Assembly: GCF_000308695.1 (NCBI RefSeq)
Contig: NZ_BAGG01000068.1
Location: 62,001-126,000 of the forward strand
DNA length: 64,000 nucleotides
Reading direction: 5' to 3'
DNA from: Nocardia takedensis NBRC 100417
GTDB lineage: Bacteria > Actinomycetota > Actinomycetes > Mycobacteriales > Mycobacteriaceae
In this document: piece after piece, positions 44,092 to 52,184 of the stretch
How the letters are laid out: each line of letters begins with the position of its first letter
Position numbering within the stretch: position 1 is the stretch's first letter
Translations under genes and position numbers: made by a program
The notes under the pieces: generated by a model
Database searches by the model: none
Seen by the model: the letters and a program-made list of their open reading frames with translations, nothing else
Told to the model about the DNA's origin: nothing

Positions 44092-45356
44092 CCGCGTCCG
44101 GACAGACCCAGCGCGAGGTGCGGCGCGAGCCCGCGCCGGTGCCGTTGAGCGGTCCGCGCTTCCACGGGGATCCGCATCGGCTGTATCACGAGATGCGCCG
44201 CGAACACGGCCCGGTGGTGGCGGTGGAGTTGCCGGGCGGGTTCCCGGCGTGGCTGGTGATCGGGTATCGCGAGATGCACCAGGTGACCAGTGATCCCGAG
44301 TTGTTCCCGCGTGATGTCGGGATGTGGAACCAGTGGCCCAACATTCCCGAGGACTGGCCGCTGCGTCCGATGATCGGCACGCCGATGCCGTCGATCTACT
44401 TCACGGCGGGCGCGGAGCATCGCAGGCATGTGGCGATGGTGGAACCGGCGTTGGATTCGGTGGATCCGTTCGCGTTGCGTCGCACCTGCGAGGATCTGGC
44501 CGACCGGTTGATCGACGGGTTCTGCGGCAAGGGCGAGGCCGATCTGGTGGCCCAGTACGCCGAACCGCTGCCGGTGCTGGCGTTGGCGTGGATCCTCGGG
44601 TTCCCGGACGAGGACGGTCCGCGGTTGGCGTGGACGTTGAAGGCGCTGGCCGACGGCGGCGCCGACGCCCAGGCCGCCTACGGGCAGTTCATGGGGCACA
44701 TGCAGAACCTGGTGGCGGCGACCAAGGCGCTGCCGCTGGACAATCTGGTGTCCCGGATGCTGTCGCACGGTCACGCGTTCACCGACGAGGAGTACGCCAA
44801 CGACCTGATGGCGATCACGGCGGCGGGGCACCTGCCCACGGCGGACTGGATCGGGAACTCGGTGCGGTTGATGCTGACCGACGACCGGTTCGCGGCGGCG
44901 CTGGGCGGCGGCCGCCACAGTGTCGGGCAGGCCATGAACGAGGTGCTGTGGGAGGACACGCCCACCCAGATCCTGGCGGGTCGGTGGGCGGCGCGCGACA
45001 CGAGGTTGGGGGACCGGGCGATCCGGCGCGGCGACATGCTGCTGTTGGGGTTGGCCGCGGCGAACGCCGATCCGCATGTGCGCCAACATGCTTCGGATTC
45101 GGTGGAGCCCGCCTACAGTGGTAACTGTGCGCATTTCGCGTTCTCCCACGGTGAGTACCGCTGTCCGTTCCCGGCCCAGCAGATCGCGGAGATCATCGCG
45201 CGGACCGGTATCGAGGTGCTGTTGGACCGGCTGCCCGACATCGATCTGTCGGTGCCCGCGCAGGCGCTGGTGCGGCGACCGTCGGCGTTCCTGCGCGGTA
45301 TGACGTCGCTTCCCGTTCGTTTCACCCCGGTTCGTGCTGTTGGAGGTACCCCGTGA
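44088..45356 (+). CDS. CYP157-like cytochrome P450 without ExxR
   Basis: A 422-residue P450. The haem Cys is at about 359 in FSHGEYRCPFPAQQ. The I-helix reads AITAAGHLPTADW. The K-helix motif is E285-V-L-W288, so the Arg of ExxR is replaced by Trp, as described for CYP157 enzymes of Streptomyces, whose genes are the cvnE members of conservons. It overlaps cvnD and the next P450 by four bases each. It may need the partner P450 or have a non-classical role. Confidence 0.88.
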   Translation: MTASGQTQREVRREPAPVPLSGPRFHGDPHRLYHEMRREHGPVVAVELPGGFPAWLVIGYREMHQVTSDPELFPRDVGMWNQWPNIPEDWPLRPMIGTPMPSIYFTAGAEHRRHVAMVEPALDSVDPFALRRTCEDLADRLIDGFCGKGEADLVAQYAEPLPVLALAWILGFPDEDGPRLAWTLKALADGGADAQAAYGQFMGHMQNLVAATKALPLDNLVSRMLSHGHAFTDEEYANDLMAITAAGHLPTADWIGNSVRLMLTDDRFAAALGGGRHSVGQAMNEVLWEDTPTQILAGRWAARDTRLGDRAIRRGDMLLLGLAAANADPHVRQHASDSVEPAYSGNCAHFAFSHGEYRCPFPAQQIAEIIARTGIEVLLDRLPDIDLSVPAQALVRRPSAFLRGMTSLPVRFTPVRAVGGTP

Positions 45357-46585
45357 CCCTGGTCTGCCCGCATGCCCAGCCTCTCGTCATCGACCCGATG
45401 GTCGCCGATCTGGCGGCCGAGACCACCCATCTCGTCGCGGGCGACCCGGTCACCCGGATCGAACTGCTGGGGGTGCCCGCCTGGACGGTGACCAGGCATC
45501 AGTTGGCCCGGCAACTGTTGACCGACACCCGCCTGGTCAAGGACATCGACGCCTGGTCGCTGTGGCGTGAGGGCGTGGTGACGCGGCAGTGGCCGCTGAT
45601 CGGCATGATCGACGCGGGCCGGTCGATGTTCACCGTGGACGGTCCCGAGCATCGGCGGTTGCGGATCAAGACCACGCAGGCGCTGACCAAGCGGCGTCTG
45701 GACGCGCTGCGGCCGGAGATCGTGCGCCTCACCGCGGAACTGCTCGACGATCTCGAGCGGGAGGGGGCCGGGGGAGCGGTGGTCGACCTGAAGTCGGTGT
45801 TCGCCTACCCGCTGCCGATGCGGGTGGTCAGTCGGCTGATGGGCGTGGACCGCGCCGACCACGAGATGCTGCTCACCTGGTACAAGGCGTTCTTCTCGCT
45901 GCTGACCCCGCAGGACGAGCGGTTGCGCGTGATCGACGAACTGGACCGCTATTTCACGGAGATGGTGGCCGCGAAGGCCGCGGCGCCCGGTGACGACCTG
46001 ACCAGTGCCCTGTTGCAGGCCACCGACGGCGGTGAGCCGCTGACGCAGGAAGAAGTGGTCGGCAACCTGAAAGCGTTGGTCGCGGCGGGTCACGAGACGA
46101 CCATCGGGTTGATTCTCAGCGCGGTCCGCGCCCTGCTCACCAACCCGGAGCAGTTGCGCGAGGTGCGCTCCGGTGAGGTGCCGTGGGAGTCCGCGGTCGA
46201 GGAGACCCTGCGCTGGGACAGCCCCGTCACCCATCTTTTGATGCGGTTCGCCACCGAGGACATCGATCTCGACGGTGTGACGATCGCGAAGGGCGACGGC
46301 GTGGTCATGTCCTATCGGGCCATCGGCCGTGACGCGGCCGTGCACGGCGCGGACGCCGACCTGTTCGACGTCAACCGGCCCACCGCGTCGCGCCACATCA
46401 CCTTCGGCCACGGCCCGCACATCTGCCCCGGCGCGGCGCTGGCCCGTCTGGAAGGCGGAATCGCGTTGCCCGCCTTGTTCTCCCGCTTCCCCGATCTGCG
46501 GCTGGCCGTGCCGGTCGAGGAGATCCGCAATCTGCCGGTGCTGACCCAGAACGATCTCGCGGCGTTCCCGGTGCACGTCTCCTGA
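45353..46585 (+). CDS. CYP154-like cytochrome P450
   Basis: A 410-residue P450 with all standard motifs: I-helix AAGHETT, K-helix ETLR (284-287) and haem loop FGHGPHICPGAALAR (Cys358). In Streptomyces conservons a CYP154 gene follows CYP157, as here. The substrate is unknown; CYP154 enzymes hydroxylate steroids and other hydrophobic compounds. It overlaps the previous gene (GTGA) and is closed by a strong hairpin. Confidence 0.88.
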   Translation: MTLVCPHAQPLVIDPMVADLAAETTHLVAGDPVTRIELLGVPAWTVTRHQLARQLLTDTRLVKDIDAWSLWREGVVTRQWPLIGMIDAGRSMFTVDGPEHRRLRIKTTQALTKRRLDALRPEIVRLTAELLDDLEREGAGGAVVDLKSVFAYPLPMRVVSRLMGVDRADHEMLLTWYKAFFSLLTPQDERLRVIDELDRYFTEMVAAKAAAPGDDLTSALLQATDGGEPLTQEEVVGNLKALVAAGHETTIGLILSAVRALLTNPEQLREVRSGEVPWESAVEETLRWDSPVTHLLMRFATEDIDLDGVTIAKGDGVVMSYRAIGRDAAVHGADADLFDVNRPTASRHITFGHGPHICPGAALARLEGGIALPALFSRFPDLRLAVPVEEIRNLPVLTQNDLAAFPVHVS

Positions 46586-46591
46586 TTCCTC

Positions 46592-46619
46592 GTGCCCGGT
46601 CGGGAATCCGACCGGGCAC
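46592..46619. terminator. strong terminator-like hairpin
   Basis: GTGCCCGGTCGG and CCGACCGGGCAC make a 12-bp perfect stem with a GAAT tetraloop, seven bases after the second P450 stop. It closes the conservon operon. Confidence 0.75.
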
Positions 46620-46644
46620 CGTACTTCAGGGGGAGTCGCGGGCA

Positions 46645-47514
46645 GTGGCGATCCCGACCGATCGCCCCGTGCACGTCCGCGTCGCGAGCGTCACCAAATC
46701 CTTCACCGCCGTGCTGGTGCTGCAACTGGTCGACGAGGACCGTGTCGACCTGGACCGGCCGATCGACACCTATCTGCCCGGCGTGGTCCCCGGCGGCGGC
46801 GACCTCACCGTTCGCCGGATCCTCGGCCACCGCAGCGGACTGCCCGCGGGCCCCGAACTGGACGAGTACGACGCCGCCCGCACCGGCCGCACCTACACGC
46901 CCGCCGAACTCGCCGAACTCGCTTTCCGACAGCCCGCGCTGTTCGCTCCCGGCGCGCGATTCGAGTACACGAACACCAACTACCTCGTCGCAGGCATGCT
47001 CGTGGAAGCGGTCACCGGCCACACCTACGCCGACGAACTCCGCACACGGCTGCTGGACCCGCTGTCGCTGACCGACACCTATCTGCCGGCACCGGGGGAG
47101 ACCGGTCTGCGCGACCCGCACCTGACCGGCTACGAGACCGTCGACGGGACGGTCGTGGACCGGACCCGCATCGAACCGTCGTTGGCGTGGGCGGCCGGGG
47201 GACTGGTGAGCACCGGGGCGGACCTCAACCGCTTCCACACCGCCCTGTTGTCGGGGAAACTGGTGCCGGAAGCCCTGCTCCGCCAAGCGCTCGACGGCGT
47301 GGACATGGATCTGCAAGGGCTGTCCTACGGCCTCGGCCTGATCTACACCGACCTGCCCTGTGGCGCACGATATGTCGGCCACATCGGCGGCGGGGCCGGG
47401 TTCACCGCCCTCTCCGGTGCCGGCGGCCCCGACCGGGCGGTCACCATTTCCTACACCGGCAGTCTCGTGCCGGACGACCTGCCCGGTCTGCTCGCCCAGG
47501 CCCTGTGCGACTGA
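46645..47514 (+). CDS. serine beta-lactamase-like hydrolase, short N-terminus
   Basis: A 289-residue class C beta-lactamase/DD-peptidase-like hydrolase. SxxK is at Ser15-Lys18 (SVTK), with YTNTNY (Tyr-x-Asn) and GHIGGGAGF for the third motif. Usual members have 50-90 residues, often a signal peptide, before SxxK; here the GTG at 46645 follows the hairpin and an AGGGGGAG (about 46628-46635). It may be an intact short form or a 5'-truncated gene; activity is unsure. It is convergent with the thioesterase gene. Confidence 0.7.
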   Translation: MAIPTDRPVHVRVASVTKSFTAVLVLQLVDEDRVDLDRPIDTYLPGVVPGGGDLTVRRILGHRSGLPAGPELDEYDAARTGRTYTPAELAELAFRQPALFAPGARFEYTNTNYLVAGMLVEAVTGHTYADELRTRLLDPLSLTDTYLPAPGETGLRDPHLTGYETVDGTVVDRTRIEPSLAWAAGGLVSTGADLNRFHTALLSGKLVPEALLRQALDGVDMDLQGLSYGLGLIYTDLPCGARYVGHIGGGAGFTALSGAGGPDRAVTISYTGSLVPDDLPGLLAQALCD

Positions 47515-47521
47515 ACGGTGT

Positions 47522-48337
47522 TCAGCGGGAGCGCACGTGGGGTCGGAAGCCGCGATTGGCGATCCCGGTGGTCACGGCGGTGCCGATCGGGCCGAGTTCG
47601 TCGTACATGACGACCGACCCGGTGGCGATACCGGCCTGGCTGTGGTGGGTGAGCCCGGCCATTCCGATCGAGATCCCTTCCGGCAGCCGGGACAGCGACA
47701 CCGTGTAGTCGGCGTTGATGACGTGCAGGCCCGCCGTCCCGTAGTTGGCGACCGCGCTGGCCGAGTCGGCGACCATGACGGCCCGGGTCAACGGTGTCGG
47801 CTTCTCGCCGCTGACCAGCGGGACCAGGTAGGTGAGCCAGATGAACTTCTGGCCCGCGGTCTCCCAGATCTTCAGGTCCGTGCCCACCGTATCCGGTTGG
47901 TCGGCGGCGTAGATCACGCCGTGGCTGGCCGAACCGGCCGGGGGAGCGGACGGTACCTCCGGCGCGGCGGGCATGGCCACGGGCGCGGTCCACACCTGGT
48001 TGGGTGGTTGTTCGCTGCGCCGGAGGAACACCGCGCGGGCATGGGCGACAACGTCGTCGCCCTGCACCATTTCGGCGTCGACGAGATGGATGCGCGATCC
48101 CTGCCTGCGAACGGTGGTGCGCACGCGCACCGGTTCCAGTGCGGCCCGCCCGGACAGGTCGACCGTGATCCGCGCCGGATGCATCTCGACGTCCTCGACC
48201 TGCCGTTCGATCTCGGCCGCCAACAGCCCGCCCACGTACTGTCCGCTCAGGAAATCGCCCCAGGGGCCGCGCGCGAGCGGCATCGGGAGGTAGCGGTCGC
48301 CCTCGGCGACGAAGATTCCGTGCGGAGACTCACCCAT
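47522..48337 (-). CDS. acyl-CoA thioesterase family protein
   Basis: A 271-residue double hot-dog protein. It has GPWGDFLSGQYVGGLLAAEIERQ, a DxSGRAALEPVRVRTTVRRQG segment and, in the C-terminal half, SRLPEGISIGMAGLTHHSQAGIATG. It is probably an acyl-CoA thioesterase; the substrate is unknown. The ATG at 48337 has GGGAG upstream. Further upstream are TGTAAACACGAG and TGTACAAACGAG (48418-48429 and 48440-48451), an imperfect direct repeat in AT-rich DNA. Confidence 0.78.
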   Translation of the reverse strand: MGESPHGIFVAEGDRYLPMPLARGPWGDFLSGQYVGGLLAAEIERQVEDVEMHPARITVDLSGRAALEPVRVRTTVRRQGSRIHLVDAEMVQGDDVVAHARAVFLRRSEQPPNQVWTAPVAMPAAPEVPSAPPAGSASHGVIYAADQPDTVGTDLKIWETAGQKFIWLTYLVPLVSGEKPTPLTRAVMVADSASAVANYGTAGLHVINADYTVSLSRLPEGISIGMAGLTHHSQAGIATGSVVMYDELGPIGTAVTTGIANRGFRPHVRSR

Positions 48338-48487
48338 GACGCCCAACTCCCTCGTGGTACTCGCCCTCGGTTCGGCGCGAACGCGATCGTCCGGGCGTCT
48401 CGGTCGAAACCGTTCCATGTAAACACGAGACTGGACATATGTACAAACGAGTGTCGAGCGAGCGCCGTCACGGCTCCCGGGTGTGCG

Positions 48488-49558
48488 TCAGGGCCGCCAG
48501 TTGTCCAACCCGAACTTCACCAGGTCGGTCATCGCGCGGTAGCCCGCGTAGACGTCGCGGCGCGGATCGAATTCGTCCACCTCGCTCCCGCTGGTGACGC
48601 CGACGGCGTAGGGATCACTGCCCGCGAAATACCACAGCGGTCCACCCGACCATCCGTCCGAGACGTGGTGCACGGTCTCGTATTCCCTGCCGGGGGAGTC
48701 ACTGTCGATATCGCGGATGCCGAGCGCGAAATTGACCGCCGGACGGCCGCCGAAGGTGTCCGGATAGCCCGAGGAGGTGTAATTGCGGCTCTGGATATCG
48801 CTGTCGCCCGCGCTGTAGGTGCCCATCCACCCCAACGCGTTGCCCAACGGTCGATACAACCGGCACACGGCGTAGTCGTAGCCGAAGACGTCACCGTCAC
48901 GCCGATAGCCACGAAACTCCGAGACATACGACGAACCGAACGGCTCCGGGTTCGCGTCACCGGCCCGATAGGCGGGAATGAACCGCATCCACCAGTCCGC
49001 CCCCCGCCAGGGAGCGACGTGCCCGGCCGTCAGGATCAGATTCGGTCCGACCAGGAACCCCGTTCCACCCCCCGTAGAGGTGTACACCTTGCCGATCGTG
49101 CACCACGGGTAGGGAAACCGCTCCGCCTCGGCCGCGAAGGGCTCCATGAAGACCCGGTCCTCGCCGAGCCCGGAGCGGTGGGCGCTCACCGGATACGGCG
49201 TCAGATCGGGCAGGTAACGCTGCTCGATCCACGGCGGCCGATACCCCTCGGTGAGCACGTCGTCGTCCGGCGGCGCCGCCTCGGGATCGACGTCGAGCGC
49301 GGTCCGCTCGACCCCGGGAACGCTGGACCTGATCTGACCGTCGGACTCGAGAACACGCCACCGCTCGGTCGCGCCGGGCGGATCACCCACCTGGAACGCC
49401 GTGCCCGGGGTGTATTTCGTCCGAATGTAGATCCCACTGTCCGGCTCGATCAGGGCCGCCATATCGGACGGCATCGCCGCCGTGGCCGGAAGGGGCGCGG
49501 CCGCGCGCATCTCCTCGAGCGTCAGCCCGGGCGCCGGAGCCGCGGTCATGGTAGTCAT
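48488..49558 (-). CDS. trypsin-like serine peptidase
   Basis: A 356-residue chymotrypsin-fold peptidase. The catalytic residues are His180 (TAGHV), Asp228 (GYDYAV) and Ser304 (DGWSGGPLW). The first 150 residues are a Pro/Asp-rich, poorly conserved region with no obvious signal peptide, though the start is clear (GAGGAG before ATG). It may be secreted by another route or act intracellularly. Two strong palindromes lie just upstream. Confidence 0.82.
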   Translation of the reverse strand: MTTMTAAPAPGLTLEEMRAAAPLPATAAMPSDMAALIEPDSGIYIRTKYTPGTAFQVGDPPGATERWRVLESDGQIRSSVPGVERTALDVDPEAAPPDDDVLTEGYRPPWIEQRYLPDLTPYPVSAHRSGLGEDRVFMEPFAAEAERFPYPWCTIGKVYTSTGGGTGFLVGPNLILTAGHVAPWRGADWWMRFIPAYRAGDANPEPFGSSYVSEFRGYRRDGDVFGYDYAVCRLYRPLGNALGWMGTYSAGDSDIQSRNYTSSGYPDTFGGRPAVNFALGIRDIDSDSPGREYETVHHVSDGWSGGPLWYFAGSDPYAVGVTSGSEVDEFDPRRDVYAGYRAMTDLVKFGLDNWRP

Positions 49559-49575
49559 CGGATCCTCCTCGCTGT

Positions 49576-49642
49576 AGTTCGAACGTGACTGTTCGAACTC
49601 TTCGCCGCCGAGTGCGGCGTGGCCCGAGTAGTTGACTACTCG
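49576..49642. promoter_or_regulatory. two perfect palindromes upstream of the peptidase
   Basis: AGTTCGAAC-GTGACT-GTTCGAACT (49576-49599) and CGAGTAGT-TG-ACTACTCG (49625-49642). Both are perfect inverted repeats within 90 bases of the peptidase ATG. The first has LexA-like half-sites (TCGAAC, GTTCGA), but six bases apart, not the four of SOS boxes. Confidence 0.55.
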
Positions 49643-50206
49643 AATGGCGCAATTCCGCGAATCCGGGGGCGCGGGGGTGGGCGGATAGGGTTCTGGTCGA
49701 GCGGGCTACCGAGTACGGGAGCACTTCGGCTCGGATGACGGGGACGCGCGATATCGGTGAGGAAGCCGGGAGCGGCCGATCCGGCGATTAGTTGACATAA
49801 TGTAGATTATCGGCGCGAATTCGGGAGTGGGTACAGCGTGCACGTTCTGAGCGAATCACGTTGCGGGGCGACATTTCTGGCTCCTTGTCGGGTCGGCCGG
49901 CTTCACCTCGGTGCGGTCTGGCAGATCCGCGCCGCCGCACTGATCGGCGACGATCCCCTGTGCGCCGATTCGGCTTTGTAAATATTCCTGCCGAGTGGGC
50001 ATTTTCGTGTGATTGTTTCGAGAGGGCTCGATGGTTCGACTATCGGCCCATCGGCGTATACCGGTCGAATCGCATCCGCCTCCTCCCTGCCCTCATTTCT
50101 GGACTCATATCGTCACTGTGACGAATTGGGGGTAGATGAAGCCGGTATGCGCCGTAGAATTCGCGATGCCGAGACTCGCGCTGGGCGACAAATGAGGGGA
50201 AGACAA
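49643..50206. other. low-GC intergenic region
   Basis: About 560 bases. It includes TTGACA and an ATAAT-GTAG-ATTAT palindrome (49797-49810). No convincing gene is seen; frames are short and compositionally odd. Lower GC than the surroundings suggests degraded or acquired DNA. Confidence 0.5.
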
Positions 50207-50708
50207 TTGAAATCCACCACGAACGGCGCTTCGATGTTGCTGACCGGGGCGACGTCCGGCCTGGGGGTTGGCGGTGGCGCGAACGCTCGCGGCCATTCCC
50301 GACTGGACGGTCCTCGCCACCGCGCGCTCGCGGGCGCGCGTCGAGGAATTGCGCGCGCTACTCGGCGATCCGGCGAACTTCCGCTACGTGGTCTGCGATC
50401 AGGCCGACCTCGCGAGCGTTCGCGAGGCGACGGCGAATATCAAGAATCTAATTGTCGCACAAGAGATTCCGTCGCTCCCGGTTCGATCGGCGGCCCAGTT
50501 GACCGCCGTGGCCACCGCGAAGGACTCCCTGCCGCGGGCGGACCTGCGGGGTGGGTACGTCGAGAGCGATCGACCGGTCCCGTCCTCGCCCGAATCCCAC
50601 GATCCGGGGCGCGAGCGCGACCTGTTCGAGTTCCTCGACACCGCGACGGGACTGGACAGCCGGCAGGTCGCACCCTGGTGGTCGAAGGGGGCGGAGTCCA
50701 CGGCGTAG
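50207..50708 (+). pseudogene. broken short-chain dehydrogenase/reductase
   Basis: A TTG start at 50207 follows AGGGGAAG. The frame gives an SDR start with the NAD(P) motif TGATSGLG, then loses frame in a G5 run (50263-50267). One G fewer would continue LAVARTLAAIPDWTVLATARSRARVEELRA into the next frame. After ASVREATANIKNLIV the core catalytic domain (NAG, YxxxK) is missing, and only a C-terminal tail (GGYVESDRPVPSSPESHDPG) remains. This is a pseudogene by frameshift plus deletion. Confidence 0.75.
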
Positions 50709-50789
50709 CCGACGCCGGAGAAGGGCGCTCATGTGGGATCGGCGACACGATGGTGTCCACCGTTGATCTCGGGGCGTAGCGTCCGAAGG

Positions 50790-51419
50790 ATGAGTTCGGG
50801 CGACGGGGCCCGGGCGCGGACCGGGGAGTTCGAGATGCGGGTGTGGACGCGGGTTCGGCATTATGTGGCGGCGCTGGGGAAGGCCAAGCGGAATCGGTCG
50901 GATCTGGGCGGATGGCTGGTTCGGCGGCCGCAGGTGCTGGTGGGGACGGGGGTGTACGAGACGATGCTGCTGTTGTCGAATCGGCTCGATCCGCGATTGA
51001 AGGAATTGGCCGAATTGAAGACGGCCGGTGTGGTCAACTGCGAGTTCTGTCTGGATATCGGATCGGCGCTCGCGCATTCCGCGGGCGTGAGCGAGCAGCA
51101 GTTGATGGACCTGCCGCGTTATCGGACCAGTGCGGCGTACTCGGAGGTCGAGAAGGCGGTGCTGGGGTTCGCGGAGGCGATGACGGTGACGCCCGCGGCC
51201 GATGTCGACGCGGCGCGGGAGGAAGTGCTGCGGTACCTGTCCAAGACCGAGTTGGCGGAATTGGCGGCGGTGGTGGCGTGGGAGAACCAGCGGGCCCGGT
51301 TGAATCAGGGGCTCGGGGTGCGACCGACCGGGATGGCGGAGGGGATGGTGTGCGCACTGCCGGAACGCTCCCCCGCCGCCGATATCGCGGCCTTCGGAGG
51401 CCCCGACGCGTCACGGTGA
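50790..51419 (+). CDS. carboxymuconolactone decarboxylase-like protein
   Basis: A 209-residue AhpD/CMD-fold protein. The redox pair is VNCEFC with a downstream His (SALAHSAG), as in AhpD-like peroxidase partners. ATG 50790 follows GAAGG. It probably handles peroxides or acts as a small hydrolase; the partner is unknown. It follows the broken SDR gene and may originally have been in the same operon. Confidence 0.8.
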   Translation: MSSGDGARARTGEFEMRVWTRVRHYVAALGKAKRNRSDLGGWLVRRPQVLVGTGVYETMLLLSNRLDPRLKELAELKTAGVVNCEFCLDIGSALAHSAGVSEQQLMDLPRYRTSAAYSEVEKAVLGFAEAMTVTPAADVDAAREEVLRYLSKTELAELAAVVAWENQRARLNQGLGVRPTGMAEGMVCALPERSPAADIAAFGGPDASR

Positions 51420-51531
51420 CACTCCGGGGGTGCTGGTCGCCCCGGGGAGCTACGCGCGACCTGCGGTGATGGTCGGACCCGTCGCCGTCCGACCCGTCGT
51501 AATGGTGAGGCAGAGATCCTCGCGGCTCGAC

Positions 51532-51909
51532 TCACATGTTGATGGTGCCGTGGTTGTCCCGGGCGATGGTCACCTGTTTGGCGTTGCCCGAGACGGTGGC
51601 GATGATCGTCGCCACACTGTCCTCGCGGCGCGCGAGCGCGAGCACCTGGTGCAGTTCGGCGGCGAAGTCGGGGTCGGTGCGCGCGGCGGCGTCGATCGCC
51701 TCGGCGGCCGCGGCACGGTTCTCCTCGGTCGGACTCCGCTCCAACTCCGCCACCGGGCGCGCTCCCCTACCGAGCCTGCGCAACACGAGTTCGCGCAGGC
51801 GCGCGACGGCCGCGACACTGCCGTCCGCCGCACGACCGGCCAGTTCCTCGCCGTACTTCGCGGCGAGCACCGCGGCCGCCGCCACCCCGAGCGATACAGG
51901 GTCAACCAT
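51532..51909 (-). CDS. putative Bell-like effector with C-terminal amyloid motif
   Basis: A 125-residue protein. A hydrophobic, Ala-rich N-terminus (MVDPVSLGVAAAAVLAAKYG) leads into helices rich in Arg/Glu; this resembles the helical bundle called Bell, the proposed membrane-disrupting analogue of fungal HeLo domains. The C-terminus is SGNAKQVTIARDNHGTINM. The motif N-A-K-Q-V-T-I-A-R-D-N-H-G-T-I-N is nearly repeated near the N-terminus of the divergent NB-ARC protein. It is inferred to be the cell-death effector of a paired amyloid-signalling system. Family assignment is by pattern only. Confidence 0.6.
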   Translation of the reverse strand: MVDPVSLGVAAAAVLAAKYGEELAGRAADGSVAAVARLRELVLRRLGRGARPVAELERSPTEENRAAAAEAIDAAARTDPDFAAELHQVLALARREDSVATIIATVSGNAKQVTIARDNHGTINM

Positions 51910-52184
51910 CGCGTCCCTCCCGAATCGTGTGCGAATGACGCAAGCCTAACGCGCCCAGAGGAATTCGCGTCGCTATCCGGCCCCGTGCAACCCTGTGAAG
52001 GTGCGCGGCGGGTGAGCGTCGGTAATGAAGCCCGGAGAGGTCGCGATGAAGCCTGTGTCGGGAGACACGCCCGGCCGCCGCGCCGGTCGCGCCCACCGAA
52101 CCGATTCTGCTGCCGGTCATTTCGCCGCTGCCTTCGCGGTGATCGGGTCGTCTGTTCTCGTAGGACTCTGCGGAGCACACTGGG

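Noticed and set aside
49576..49599. LexA (SOS) box upstream of the peptidase
   Set aside because: Half-sites TCGAAC and GTTCGA are present but six bases apart; the actinobacterial SOS box has four. Kept only as an unassigned palindrome.
49861..50121. 86-codon plus-strand ORF in the low-GC gap
   Set aside because: No ribosome site, no recognisable pattern, atypical composition.
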